A stretch of 64,000 nt of DNA, taken from assembly GCF_029395455.1 (NCBI RefSeq), contig NZ_CP113916.1:682001-746000 (forward strand), in the 5' to 3' direction. Positions 25,190 through 35,064 of this stretch are shown in pieces. Below the pieces are notes generated by a model. The model worked only from the letters and a program-made list of their open reading frames with translations, was not told where the DNA came from and ran no database searches. Made by a program: the position numbers and the translations under genes. The DNA is from Lactobacillus sp. ESL0785. Lineage in GTDB: Bacteria; Bacillota; Bacilli; Lactobacillales; Lactobacillaceae. The first letter of the stretch is position 1. The number at the start of each line of letters is the position of its first letter.

Positions 25190-25219
25190 GGAACTCTATT
25201 ATATAGAGTTCCTTTTTTT
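25190..25219 (+). terminator. Terminator after the amphipathic peptide gene
   Basis: AAGGAACTCTA/TAGAGTTCCTT is followed by seven T. The following 25220-25424 is AT-rich leader/promoter sequence of manA with no further gene. Confidence 0.88.
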
Positions 25220-25424
25220 GTTTGAAATTAAGTAGAGCAGAATATTCTATAATTAGTAATTAATTCTGCTATTATTCTAATAATAAAATATTTTAAGGCT
25301 AAACTATTACTTATAATTTTTATATATGTATGGCTATTCAAGATTTTATTAATATACTTTGTTATTTTAAAAATAGTTTCTATTTTAGCGGTTAAAAGTT
25401 TAAACTAAACATGAGGTGATATTA

Positions 25425-26393
25425 ATGAAACCAATTTTTTTAACGCCATATTTTAGACCTAAAATTTGGGGTGGGCGTAAGCTAAAGACAATTTTTGATT
25501 ATGATATTCCTGATGGTAAAGTCGGTGAAGCATGGATTATTTCTGGCTATAAGGATGATGCGTCAACAGTTAGCACGGGACCACTTAAAGGTAAAAGTTT
25601 GCGTACTGTTTATCATGAATATCCTGAACTATTTGGCAAGCCTAAGACAAAAGAGTTTCCGTTATTGGTTAAATTTTTAGATGCTAATGATAACTTATCC
25701 GTTCAAGTTCATCCAGATGATGCGTATGCTGCAAAAGTTGAAAATGATAGTGGCAAGACCGAAAGCTGGTACGTATTACAGGCAGATCCAGGTTCATATT
25801 TGATTTATGGTCACACCGCTAAAACGCGAGAAGAATTAGCTGCTATGATTCATAACGGTGAATGGGATAGATTATTGCGTAAAGTTCCAGTTAAAGCTGG
25901 TGACTTTTTCTATGTACCATCTGGAACAATTCATGCTTTGACAAAAGGAATTATGGTAATTGAGACGCAGCAATCTAGTGATGTAACATACCGCTTGTAC
26001 GATTATGATCGAATTGATGATCATACAGGTCAGAAACGGGAGCTGCATACACAAAAGTCAATTGATGTTACTACTGTGCCGCATATTGATCCTAAACTTG
26101 ATTTGCAAACTAAGAGAGAGCAAGATGCAGTTATTAAAACATTGGTTGCACCGCCGTTATCACCCCATTTTTATTTGTGGCAAATTGATTTAGATGGTCA
26201 ATGGCAAACAAGTCTCAATAAACATCCATATCTACTAGTTTCAGTAATTTCAGGGGTAGGAAAGTTGCAAATTACTGACCAAACATATACTTTGAAATGT
26301 GGAACTAATTTTATTATGCCAAATCAGGTGAAGAATTTTAAATTCCTTGGTAGAATGAAAACAGTAATATCTGCTCCCGGAAATCAAGATTAA
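25425..26393 (+). CDS. manA: Mannose-6-phosphate isomerase, class I
   Basis: This 322-residue short type I enzyme begins MKPIFLTPYFRPKIWGGRKL. Zinc-ligand motifs are SVQVHPDD near residue 95 and FYVPSGTIHAL near 165, with a Y-R-L-Y-D-Y-D motif near 190. It interconverts mannose 6-phosphate and fructose 6-phosphate. GAGGTGAT lies before the ATG at 25425, so the upstream GTG at 25416 is not used. Confidence 0.95.
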   Translation: MKPIFLTPYFRPKIWGGRKLKTIFDYDIPDGKVGEAWIISGYKDDASTVSTGPLKGKSLRTVYHEYPELFGKPKTKEFPLLVKFLDANDNLSVQVHPDDAYAAKVENDSGKTESWYVLQADPGSYLIYGHTAKTREELAAMIHNGEWDRLLRKVPVKAGDFFYVPSGTIHALTKGIMVIETQQSSDVTYRLYDYDRIDDHTGQKRELHTQKSIDVTTVPHIDPKLDLQTKREQDAVIKTLVAPPLSPHFYLWQIDLDGQWQTSLNKHPYLLVSVISGVGKLQITDQTYTLKCGTNFIMPNQVKNFKFLGRMKTVISAPGNQD

Positions 26394-26423
26394 AGTTTTA
26401 TAGGAAGATAGAAAGGAAAAAGT

Positions 26424-26819
26424 ATGATTTATATCGCTTGTGGTGCAATTCTTGTAGTTATTGGAATTTTATGGCTAATTGCACCAGCTAATAAGCCTAA
26501 TCGACTTTATGGTTATTTTTCATACTTGGCTCAAGTTAACCGTGCAAGTTTTCACTTTGCTCAAAAATGGGCAAGCTGTTATTTTATTGTTTTTGGAATG
26601 ATCCAATTACTAATAGGAATTGGTATTCATTTTTTAAACTGGGATCGCTATTTTATGGTTTGGTTACTTACTTTCTATTTCTTTATTTTGTTTCCAATTA
26701 TGGCAACAGAGAAAAGTTTAAAAAGTTTTTTGCTTAAACGAAATGAACTACCGCCTGATTATGTAGATCCTGATCAGGTAAAGCACGAAAGAACTAAGGG
26801 ATTCAGGGATCGAAAATGA
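26424..26819 (+). CDS. SdpI family membrane protein
   Basis: This 131-residue protein has an N-terminal helix, N-R-L-Y-G-Y-F-S-Y-L-A near residue 27 and F-A-Q-K-W-A-S near 45 (the SdpI/YfhL signature region), then two further helices and a basic tail. SdpI of B. subtilis is the immunity receptor for the SDP toxin. It overlaps the response regulator start (ATGA), making a three-gene coupled operon with a two-component system. Confidence 0.75.
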   Translation: MIYIACGAILVVIGILWLIAPANKPNRLYGYFSYLAQVNRASFHFAQKWASCYFIVFGMIQLLIGIGIHFLNWDRYFMVWLLTFYFFILFPIMATEKSLKSFLLKRNELPPDYVDPDQVKHERTKGFRDRK

Positions 26820-27541
26820 AAATTTTAATGGTTGAAGATGATAATTCTGTTGCTGAAATGATGGGCATGTTTTTTGCAAAAGAAGGTTGGCAACAGGACG
26901 TTGCAGTTGATGGCGAAGAAGCTGTTAAGATGTTTGCGGCAAATCCAGGTAAATATGATTTAATTACATTGGACCTTAATTTACCTAAAAAAGATGGCAT
27001 TGAAGTTGCAAAAGAAGTTAGGGTAATTTCGCCTACTGTTCCGATTATTATGTTAACGGCACGTGATAGTGAGGCTGACCAAATTTTAGGTTTAGGCGTT
27101 GGTGCTGATGATTACGTGTCAAAGCCTTTTAGTCCATTAGCCCTGATTGCTCGAATTAAGGCATTACACCGCCGAATTATGATGGAAGATAGTCAAAAAC
27201 AGTCAAAAAAGCAGGTAAATGAACCTGCTTTTGATGTTGTAACAACACATATTAAAATTTCAAAAGCCCGTCGAGAAGTTTTGTTTGATGACCAACAAGT
27301 TGCTAATATAACACCTAAAGAATTTGATTTGTTGTATACAATGGCCCAAAAGCCGCATCAAGTTTTTTCACGTAGTCAATTACTTGAATCAGTTTGGGGC
27401 TATGATTACTTTGGCGAAGAGCGCACGGTTGATGCTCATATTAAAAAATTGCGGCAAAAATTAGAAAAAGTTGGAGCTAACGTTATTCAAACCGTGTGGG
27501 GAGTTGGCTATAAATTTGATGATTCTCAGGTCCAAAAATGA
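26816..27541 (+). CDS. OmpR/PhoB family response regulator
   Basis: This 241-residue protein has a receiver domain with MLTARD, phospho-Asp in LITLDLNLPKKDG (about residue 54) and Lys in DDYVSKPF. A winged-helix DNA-binding domain follows (LTPKEFDLL-like ITPKEFDLLY, then ERTVDAHIKKLRQKL). It overlaps both the SdpI-like gene and the kinase gene by 4 bp, so the three are translated together. Confidence 0.92.
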   Translation: MKILMVEDDNSVAEMMGMFFAKEGWQQDVAVDGEEAVKMFAANPGKYDLITLDLNLPKKDGIEVAKEVRVISPTVPIIMLTARDSEADQILGLGVGADDYVSKPFSPLALIARIKALHRRIMMEDSQKQSKKQVNEPAFDVVTTHIKISKARREVLFDDQQVANITPKEFDLLYTMAQKPHQVFSRSQLLESVWGYDYFGEERTVDAHIKKLRQKLEKVGANVIQTVWGVGYKFDDSQVQK

Positions 27542-28989
27542 AACTGATTTATCAACATATGCTTAGCTTTTTATTGATTATTATAACTATTGTTTCAATT
27601 GTTGGTTATGCGCAAATTAACTGTGTGACGCAGCAAGCTTATTCACAAAATTATCGGCGTATGGAAGATTATGCTAATTCTTTAGGCGATTTGGCAGATA
27701 CTGATAATCAAGATGGCACAGTCATGCTTAATTCGGAATTTTTGAATCAGTTGCAGTTTATTTTGCGTAGCGATGACCTTCACTTACGCATTTTTAATGA
27801 TCGTGGGATGCAGATTTATCCAGAAGATAAACGAAAATTACATTTAGCTGATGATGTTTATCAGGTCTTGCGTCAGGGGCAAGAAATTCGGGTTAAAAAT
27901 AATAATGATACACATACGTACTTGGGACCAACCAAGGATGATTTCACTGGCGTATTGGTCCCTTGGATGAATAATCATAAAATAATTGGGGCAATTTGGC
28001 TGGGCTCACGAGTTAAAGTTGTTGAACAGCCAATCGTTACAGCCAAAAAGCAAATAATTAATGCCTTGATTGTTGCCTTAATTGTTGGTTTGATTCTTAG
28101 TATGATTTTGTCATATTATTCAACGAGTAAAATTAATAAATTATCACGAGCAACTAAAAAGGTACAATCGGGAAATTTTAATGTTCAATTAAAGCATAAA
28201 GGCAATGATGAAATTGATCAGCTGGTTGCTAGTTTTAACCAAATGGTGCGGGCGCTAAAGAAATCCAATCAGGAAATTAAGCTGCAGGAAAAGCGACGGG
28301 ATCAGTTTATGGCTGATGCTGCGCACGAAATGCGTACGCCATTAACGACAATTAATGGTATTTTAGAGGGCTTGCAATATGATGCAATTCCAGAAGAATC
28401 TAAACCTAAGTCAATTGCATTGATGCGGCGAGAAACTAGGCGATTAATTCGGTTAGTTAATGAAAATTTGGATTATGAGAAAATTAGAAATAATCAAATT
28501 ACTTTAACGAAGACTAAGTTCAATGCTTCTAAGGAACTAGAAGATATTTGTATCCAATTAAAGCAAAATGCTGTTAAGTCAACAGATGAACTCATACTTG
28601 CAGTTCCTAAAGAATTACCAATTTATGCAGATCGTGATCGTTTTACGCAAATTATAGTTAATCTCGTACAAAACGCAATTCAATTTACTCATCATGGCAA
28701 GATTGTTATTGGTGGTCACAGAGTTAATCATGGAACAGAAATAACGGTTAGAGACAATGGAATTGGGATGAATCAAGAACAAATGAAATATATCTTTGAA
28801 CGTTTCTTCAAGGCTGATCCTTCACGAGCTCGACTTGGTGGCACTGGTGAATCTGGCCTGGGCTTAGCAATCGTATCTTCACTTATTAAGCAACATGGCG
28901 GTCAAATTAGTGTTGAGTCTAAATTGGGTGAGGGATCGCAATTTAGATTTACTATTTTTGATCAAGGTCATGAGCAGTTTGTTAAATAA
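27538..28989 (+). CDS. Sensor histidine kinase
   Basis: This 483-residue membrane kinase has helix 1 at about residues 6-25, an extracytoplasmic sensor of about 145 residues, helix 2 near 175-197, a HAMP domain, HisKA with the phospho-His in DAAHEMRTPLTTI near 262, and a HATPase domain with N box, D-N-G-I-G-M and G-L-G-L-A-I. It is the cognate partner of the preceding regulator. Confidence 0.92.
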   Translation: MKLIYQHMLSFLLIIITIVSIVGYAQINCVTQQAYSQNYRRMEDYANSLGDLADTDNQDGTVMLNSEFLNQLQFILRSDDLHLRIFNDRGMQIYPEDKRKLHLADDVYQVLRQGQEIRVKNNNDTHTYLGPTKDDFTGVLVPWMNNHKIIGAIWLGSRVKVVEQPIVTAKKQIINALIVALIVGLILSMILSYYSTSKINKLSRATKKVQSGNFNVQLKHKGNDEIDQLVASFNQMVRALKKSNQEIKLQEKRRDQFMADAAHEMRTPLTTINGILEGLQYDAIPEESKPKSIALMRRETRRLIRLVNENLDYEKIRNNQITLTKTKFNASKELEDICIQLKQNAVKSTDELILAVPKELPIYADRDRFTQIIVNLVQNAIQFTHHGKIVIGGHRVNHGTEITVRDNGIGMNQEQMKYIFERFFKADPSRARLGGTGESGLGLAIVSSLIKQHGGQISVESKLGEGSQFRFTIFDQGHEQFVK

Positions 28990-28995
28990 TTAAAC

Positions 28996-29041
28996 AAAAA
29001 AAGCACTTCCTGAGTAGATTAAACTCTGAAGTGCTTTTTTT
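28996..29041. terminator. Shared terminator of converging kinase and SPFH genes
   Basis: AAAAAAAGCACTTC / GAAGTGCTTTTTTT forms the outer stem, with an inner GAGT/ACTC pair. It can stop transcripts from both sides. Confidence 0.88.
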
Positions 29042-29049
29042 ATTTAAAA

Positions 29050-29910
29050 TTATTTTTCTTCTGCGTGGTGCCAAACTTTAGCAGCTGCAGGAATTTTTCC
29101 TAGTTCGCTAATCTCATCTTTGTTGACAACGATGAGGTTATTAGGCCCTGCAGCTAGTTGATTGAAACTGTCAAGACTTTGATTTCTGAAGTAGCCTTCA
29201 CTAGCATTAGCCAAACTAGCTTGGACTTGGTTAATGCGGTAAGCTTCAGCATCAGCTTTGGTTTTAACAGCTTCAGCGTTGGCTTTAGCTGTTGCAATTA
29301 AGGCATCATTTTTAGCTTTTGTGGTTAATTCAATATTTTTTGCTTCACCTTCAGCCTTTTCAATTGCTGCAATTTTCTCACGGTCAGCTGTCAATTGTTT
29401 ATCCATAGCCTTTTGAATTTCGGGACTAGGCAAAAGCTCGTCAATGTTTACTCGAACAACGCGGATACCATAAATATCGGTTAAATCACCAATTGCCTCA
29501 GCTAGTTGAGTGTTAATTTTGCTAGTAGATCCTAAGGCTTCGTTCAGGTCCATGCGGCCGATAATATCACGTAAATGACCACGAATTAGCTCAACCATTG
29601 ACTTAACTGAATCAGTATTGTTGTAAAAATATTTGTATGAATCAGTTACCAAATAATTAAGGGTGAGGCTCGTCGTAATTTCAGCATTATCTTTCGTAAT
29701 AATTGAATATTTAGAAATTTCAGCTGGGAACATTGCTAATGAGACACGACGCATTTTTTGAATTAACGGAATAATGAAAACAAAACCGGCTTTTACTGTT
29801 TTCGAATATTTGCCGAGGGTTTCGATTAATCCTTCATTATTCTGGGGCACAACGCGACAGCCAGCAGCGAAAAAGATAATTAATAAAATTAAAATAATTA
29901 GATACAGCAT
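29050..29910 (-). CDS. SPFH/stomatin-prohibitin family protein
   Basis: This 286-residue protein has an N-terminal membrane helix, then V-V-P-Q-N-N-E-G-L-I-E-T-L-G-K-Y starting the SPFH (Band 7) domain, and a long Ala/Lys/Glu-rich coiled coil (about residues 165-240). Such scaffolds organise membrane microdomains or protease complexes (HflK/C-like). GAAGGAG precedes the start. It stands 36 bp downstream of the LTA-synthase-like gene and may share its transcript. Confidence 0.88.
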   Translation of the reverse strand: MLYLIILILLIIFFAAGCRVVPQNNEGLIETLGKYSKTVKAGFVFIIPLIQKMRRVSLAMFPAEISKYSIITKDNAEITTSLTLNYLVTDSYKYFYNNTDSVKSMVELIRGHLRDIIGRMDLNEALGSTSKINTQLAEAIGDLTDIYGIRVVRVNIDELLPSPEIQKAMDKQLTADREKIAAIEKAEGEAKNIELTTKAKNDALIATAKANAEAVKTKADAEAYRINQVQASLANASEGYFRNQSLDSFNQLAAGPNNLIVVNKDEISELGKIPAAAKVWHHAEEK

Positions 29911-29945
29911 TAACTTACTCCTTCAAAAATTTGCTTTTATAAATT

Positions 29946-32138
29946 CTAATTATAAGACTTTTTTGAACTTTGGCTAGACTTATTTTTCTTTTCGCTTAAG
30001 TGATTGTCGCGCACCGATTCAGGTACGGTTGTAATTTCAGCTTTACGGCCCTGCAGCTCGATTGCATCAGTTTTGTACAGATTGGTGGTTGTCTTGTGCC
30101 GTTTACTAATTAAGGCAGTTGACTTGCGGCCAAGTTTAGCTTGAATTCGTTTCATTTGTTGGAAATTTGTTAGGTAATCATATTGGCTAGGATTAACGGG
30201 ACTAAAACCATCAGGAGTATAGAAACGTAATAAATTATGGTTATTTAATAAGTCAGAATATTTAAGTGATTTCTTAGCTTTTTTGGCTAGTGCAGCTATT
30301 TCAATTTTTTCTTGTTTAGTAAAATTGATAATTTGTTTACCTGTTCGCCGCTCATACACCGTTCCTTTTTTACCTTTAGCACCGATAATAATATATTTTT
30401 GACTGACAATGGTACCGTTGCGGAAGACTATCCAAGGCTGATATCGTGGTGCTAATAGATCGCTGCCGAACTGAATGTAATCTTGATTAGAAATTCCTAA
30501 TAAGTGCAAAAGAGTAGGTAAAACATCAATTTCACCAGCAACTTCATGTTTGATTTTACCTTTTAAATTGGCTGCATGAATCATAAATGGCACTCGCTGC
30601 ATTTGGGCATCATTAAAACTGCTCCAAGTATCAGAACTTTCACCAACAATGGGTGCCAAAGTCTGATTTTCGGAATTAGTTAGGCCATAGTGGTCACCGT
30701 AAATGACAACTAACGTATTCCTAGCTAGGCCAGACTTGTTCAAATAATTAAAAAATTCATGTACGGCTTGATCAAGGTAGTGAGCAGTTTCAAAATAATT
30801 ATTGATAGTCTTATCACTAGTATCAGTAGTCTTAAAATGGGGATCTAAATCCTGTTCATCCATTGAAAATGGTGTGTGATTAGTTACTGTGATAAATTTG
30901 GTATAAAATGGCTGTTGCATTTGTTCTAGATACTTGATACTTTCTGCAAATAGTAGTTTGTCCTTGACGCCATATTCTTTTTTGTCATCTTTATCATTAC
31001 TGAAGTAATTTTGATCGAAGAAGTAGTTATAACCCATATTTTTATAAACATCATCACGATTCCAAAAAGTACCAACATTTCCGTGGAAGACCGCGGACGT
31101 ATAATTACCGTGATCATGCAAGATTTGTGGGGCCGCTTGAAAAGTATTCGATCCGCCAAGTGCGGTAAACAGCGAGCCGTCAGAAATACCATAAGTACCA
31201 GTTTCTAACATATTTTCAGCATCACTGGTACGACCAATACCAACTTGGTGATAGAAATTAGCAAAGCTGAGAGTATGCTTATTGTGATAAAGCGAATTAA
31301 GAAAAGGCGTCACTTCGTGACCGTTAACTTTCAAACCGATTAAAAATTGCTGGAAGCTTTCAAGGTGAATGACAATGACATTTTTACCTTTTTCTTTACC
31401 AAAATATTTGGGATTAGCGGGAATCTTATTCTTATTAGTAAAACTCAAAATTTTGTTAAGATCAGCAGCATTCGCATTACGATTAACCTGTTCAGTTTGT
31501 TCATTCTTAATGCCATCGTAAATGGTGTAGGTGTCAAGTCCTAAATATTTAACAACATAAGCACGGTCAAAAGTATTACGCAAAAGTCGTGGTCTTGAAG
31601 ATTCGGCCAAAAAAACATTTAGAACCAAAACAAAAATCCCAAATGAAGTAATCGCAAATGGCGTCAGCAGGCCGTAAGATTTTTGATCAATTTTAATCTT
31701 ATGAGCAATTAATAAGGCAATTACTAAAATTAGGTCAAGCCATAGTAAGATATCCGACGGCTGTAATAGGGAGACGGCACTTTTACCTAAGCCAGGGGCT
31801 ACTTTGCTAGTATTGGCAATCGTTTTGACCGTAATAAAATCGGAGAACTCCCGGTAATAAAGGATATTAGCAAAGAGTAAACAGGTGTTAGCAAAGTCCA
31901 TCACTAACATGACGCAGTAAGAAACTATTGGCTTAGGAAAGTAAAAGCCAATACTCAAAAGAATGATTTCTGATCCTAAAGGACTGAGCCACATGATAAG
32001 ATGCTGGTAGGGATCAGAAATGCCCAAATTAAAGTCGTGATAGGCGGCAAAAATATATTTCACGACAAAAAGCAATACAAGCAGGGTAAAGAAGCCTGCT
32101 CGGCTTTGCATGAAACGAATGAGATTTTTCTTTTTCAA
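29946..32138 (-). CDS. LTA synthase family phosphoglycerol transferase
   Basis: This 730-residue protein has five N-terminal membrane helices (residues to about 195) and an extracellular sulfatase-fold domain. Key motifs are VIHLESFQQFL (first metal ligand), GRTSDAENMLETG holding the catalytic Thr, and VVIYGDHYG with metal-binding Asp and His. It polymerises or transfers glycerol phosphate for lipoteichoic acid at the cell surface. The C-terminal 90 residues are basic and low-complexity. Whether it is the main LtaS or a paralogue cannot be told here. Confidence 0.9.
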   Translation of the reverse strand: MKKKNLIRFMQSRAGFFTLLVLLFVVKYIFAAYHDFNLGISDPYQHLIMWLSPLGSEIILLSIGFYFPKPIVSYCVMLVMDFANTCLLFANILYYREFSDFITVKTIANTSKVAPGLGKSAVSLLQPSDILLWLDLILVIALLIAHKIKIDQKSYGLLTPFAITSFGIFVLVLNVFLAESSRPRLLRNTFDRAYVVKYLGLDTYTIYDGIKNEQTEQVNRNANAADLNKILSFTNKNKIPANPKYFGKEKGKNVIVIHLESFQQFLIGLKVNGHEVTPFLNSLYHNKHTLSFANFYHQVGIGRTSDAENMLETGTYGISDGSLFTALGGSNTFQAAPQILHDHGNYTSAVFHGNVGTFWNRDDVYKNMGYNYFFDQNYFSNDKDDKKEYGVKDKLLFAESIKYLEQMQQPFYTKFITVTNHTPFSMDEQDLDPHFKTTDTSDKTINNYFETAHYLDQAVHEFFNYLNKSGLARNTLVVIYGDHYGLTNSENQTLAPIVGESSDTWSSFNDAQMQRVPFMIHAANLKGKIKHEVAGEIDVLPTLLHLLGISNQDYIQFGSDLLAPRYQPWIVFRNGTIVSQKYIIIGAKGKKGTVYERRTGKQIINFTKQEKIEIAALAKKAKKSLKYSDLLNNHNLLRFYTPDGFSPVNPSQYDYLTNFQQMKRIQAKLGRKSTALISKRHKTTTNLYKTDAIELQGRKAEITTVPESVRDNHLSEKKNKSSQSSKKSYN

Positions 32139-32284
32139 ATTGAACGCTCCTTTAATAGGTTAATTTTAAAGGTTTAATGAGTACTAGACAATCTTTTCGC
32201 GATTATTAGTCTTTTTTTAAACATTTTACAGGATAAAATTAGGTATAATTTAAATGGATTTTATTTTGAGGAATTGAGCAAGAC

Positions 32285-32908
32285 ATGATTTTTTTAGGGC
32301 CGCTTTATAATTTCATTGCCCAAGCTTGTGCCACGAAAATTAACCACTTTGCGTTAATTAAACTGACAATGTTGGCAATTGATAAGACAATTTTATATTT
32401 TTTGCTTTTTGCAGTGTTGCGTTTGTTGTGGCTAATGTTAATTAGACGGCGTAGAACGGTTAAATCTGAGGCTACTGTTTGGTTGTTTGCCTTTTACATA
32501 ATCTTATTGTTGATGTTGACCACTTTTCGCAACACGTATTTTCCGTGGCAGCTGACTTTTTACTTTAATCGGCCGTTAAGTGAGATTAATTTGGTTTTTC
32601 TGAAAGAAACATGGAAACTAATTTATGCACAAAGTCGAGTTGATTTCTTTTACAACTCGTTAGGCAACATTTTATGTTTTTTACCGTTTGGCTTTTTAGT
32701 ACCGTTTGTTTTTTCAAAAAAACAAACTTTTATTCGTGTTCTTTTAGCAGGAATATTGTTGTCAGTTTTTATTGAGGGGATGCAATTTTTATTAGAAACT
32801 GGGGTTAGTGATATCGATGATGTCTTTTTCAATACCTGTGGGGCAGTGTTAGGATATTTAGTGTATTTAGTGTTCAAATATTTACGTGGAAAGTTGAAAA
32901 AACAATGA
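32285..32908 (+). CDS. VanZ family membrane protein
   Basis: This 207-residue protein has about five membrane helices and the VanZ core (LGNILCFLPFGFLVPF near residue 127, then E-G-M-Q and D-I-D-D-V-F-F-N-T-C-G). VanZ-like proteins affect glycopeptide tolerance by unclear means. It is expressed divergently from the LTA-synthase-like gene and 80 bp before pgi. Confidence 0.87.
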   Translation: MIFLGPLYNFIAQACATKINHFALIKLTMLAIDKTILYFLLFAVLRLLWLMLIRRRRTVKSEATVWLFAFYIILLLMLTTFRNTYFPWQLTFYFNRPLSEINLVFLKETWKLIYAQSRVDFFYNSLGNILCFLPFGFLVPFVFSKKQTFIRVLLAGILLSVFIEGMQFLLETGVSDIDDVFFNTCGAVLGYLVYLVFKYLRGKLKKQ

Positions 32909-32988
32909 AAAATAGCTGGTATTTATAAAATAAGATTGTTAGAATGTTCTTGTGAAATAAATATTTTATTTAGTAAGGAAGCGTACTT

Positions 32989-34332
32989 ATGAGTTTGATT
33001 AAATTTGATAGCACGAAACTGACACCATTTGTTCATCAAAATGAACTAAGCGAGATGCAAGCATTAGTTAATGCTGCTGATAAAGAGTTAAAAGACGGCA
33101 CTGGCGCTGGAAGTGATTTCCTAGGCTGGGTTGATCTGCCTGTTAATTATGACAAAGATGAATTTAGTAGAATTAAAAAGGCCGCTAAGAAGATTCAGAG
33201 TGATTCAGAAGTTTTAATCTGTATTGGAATAGGTGGTTCTTACTTGGGTGCCCAAGCAGCAATTGAGTTTTTGAACAGTGCCTTTTATGGTAAAGGCAAA
33301 GAAAAATACCCAACGATTGTCTTTTGTGGTAATTCACTCTCTGGTTCATACCTGCACGATTTAATGGTATGGCTTGGTGATAAAGATTTCAGTGTTAATG
33401 TTATTTCTAAGTCAGGAACAACAACTGAAGCAGCCGTTGCCTTTAGAATTTTTAAAGCTAAATTAATTAAGAAATATGGTAAAGAAGAAGCACAAAAGCG
33501 GATTTATGCAACTACTGATCGTGTCAAGGGTGCTTTAAAGACCGAATCTGATGCCGAAGGTTATGAAGAATTTGTTGTACCTGATGATATTGGTGGTCGT
33601 TATAGTGTCTTATCTGCTGTTGGTTTATTGCCAATTGCTGCATCAGGTGCTGATATTGACCAATTAATGCAAGGTGCAGCTGATGCTCGTAGTGATTACC
33701 AGGATACTGATTTAACAAAAGCAACACCGTATCAATATGCTGCTTTGCGTAATATTCTTTATCGTAAAGGTTATACAACTGAAATTGTTGAAAATTATGA
33801 ACCAACTTTAAGAATGTTTGGTGAATGGTGCAAGCAATTGATGGGTGAATCTGAAGGTAAAGATAATAAGGGAATTTGGCCATCCAGTGCTAATTTCTCG
33901 ACCGATTTGCACTCACTTGGACAATATATTCAAGAAGGTTTGCGGAACTTGTTTGAAACGGTTATTCGCGTTGAAAATCCAGCAAATGATGTTGAAATTC
34001 CATCTGATGATCATAATTTGGATCAATTAAACTTCTTGGCTGGTAAGAGCTTGAACTATGTGAATGAACGTGCTTATGAAGGCGTTGTGTTAGCCCATAC
34101 TGATGGTGGTGTTCCAGTAATGACAGTTAATATTCCTGATCAAACTGAACATACATTGGGTTACTTGATTTACTTCTTTGAATTAGCAATTGCAATTTCT
34201 GGTTATTTAAACGGGATTAATCCATTTAATCAACCAGGCGTTGAAGCGTATAAGCGTAATATGTTTGGTCTGTTGAACAAACCTGGTTATGAAGAACTGC
34301 ACGATGATTTAACTGCACGTTTTAATAAATAA
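32989..34332 (+). CDS. pgi: Glucose-6-phosphate isomerase
   Basis: This 447-residue enzyme carries [11 protein letters not shown] near residue 80, [15 protein letters not shown] near 145 and the late helix AGKSLNYVN region, all as in bacterial PGI. It converts glucose 6-phosphate to fructose 6-phosphate in glycolysis. AAGGAAG precedes the ATG. No terminator is obvious immediately downstream. Confidence 0.96.
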   Translation: MSLIKFDSTKLTPFVHQNELSEMQALVNAADKELKDGTGAGSDFLGWVDLPVNYDKDEFSRIKKAAKKIQSDSEVLICIGIGGSYLGAQAAIEFLNSAFYGKGKEKYPTIVFCGNSLSGSYLHDLMVWLGDKDFSVNVISKSGTTTEAAVAFRIFKAKLIKKYGKEEAQKRIYATTDRVKGALKTESDAEGYEEFVVPDDIGGRYSVLSAVGLLPIAASGADIDQLMQGAADARSDYQDTDLTKATPYQYAALRNILYRKGYTTEIVENYEPTLRMFGEWCKQLMGESEGKDNKGIWPSSANFSTDLHSLGQYIQEGLRNLFETVIRVENPANDVEIPSDDHNLDQLNFLAGKSLNYVNERAYEGVVLAHTDGGVPVMTVNIPDQTEHTLGYLIYFFELAIAISGYLNGINPFNQPGVEAYKRNMFGLLNKPGYEELHDDLTARFNK

Positions 34333-34466
34333 TAGTTACTACTTAGGCTTTACTTTTAACTATAATTGGTTTTTAATTAAATAAATATTAAAAATACGAT
34401 AATTCACTTAAAATATTTAATAAGTTTTAAGCGTGCGAATATTGGTATTTTAATGAGGTATTGATT

Positions 34467-34997
34467 ATGGCAGGTTATAGTAAAAACAAGTTAACTTTGG
34501 GACAACTAGTTTTTTTAGCACTTCTAACAGCATTAAATGTTGTTCTAAGTCGTATCTTAATAATTCCAATTCCGGCTACACACGGTGATATTAATTTTTG
34601 TGATACAGGAATTTTTTTGGCAGCCGTATCGTTAGGTCCATGGGCTGGTTTACTGGTTGGCGGTTTGTCTGGCTTTTTGCTTGATTTGCTTTCTGGATAC
34701 GGTCAATTTATGATTTTTTCACTAATTGTTCATGGTTTAGAAGGATTATTGGTTGGTTTATTTGCCAAGTCAAATAAAGTCAGTAATAACTGGCCGCAGA
34801 TTATTTTGGCGATAATTGTGGGAATAATTGTAATGGTTATTGGCTATTACATTACCAATTGGATTTTATATTCAACTGCAGCTGGAATTTTTAGTGTTTT
34901 AACTAATACGATTCAAGGTGTAGCAGGTGCTATTGTTGCTGTAATTTTGCTGCCAGCTTTGCAAAAAATTTTGGCTCATTATTGGCGATTATCATGA
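34467..34997 (+). CDS. ECF transporter S component
   Basis: This 176-residue protein has six membrane helices and an N-terminal L-T-A-L-N-V-V-L-S-R segment matching ECF vitamin-uptake S subunits that pair with a shared energising module encoded elsewhere. Substrate is not identifiable from the sequence. TGAGGT precedes the ATG at 34467, preferred over an upstream TTG at 34461. Confidence 0.82.
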   Translation: MAGYSKNKLTLGQLVFLALLTALNVVLSRILIIPIPATHGDINFCDTGIFLAAVSLGPWAGLLVGGLSGFLLDLLSGYGQFMIFSLIVHGLEGLLVGLFAKSNKVSNNWPQIILAIIVGIIVMVIGYYITNWILYSTAAGIFSVLTNTIQGVAGAIVAVILLPALQKILAHYWRLS

Positions 34998-35011
34998 CTT
35001 AAAGTAGTACT

Positions 35012-35046
35012 AAAAAAGGTAAAAGCGTTATGCTTTTACCTTTTTT
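35012..35046 (+). terminator. Terminator after the ECF S gene
   Basis: AAAAAAGGTAAAAGC / GCTTTTACCTTTTTT surrounds a 5-base loop. Confidence 0.9.
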
Positions 35047-35064
35047 AATAAGGAGGAAATTTTA

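Noticed and set aside
20757..25424. Duplicate ssrA 3' end as an attachment site
   Set aside because: I looked for a second copy of the T-arm/acceptor end downstream and did not find one, so no attachment-site pair is claimed.
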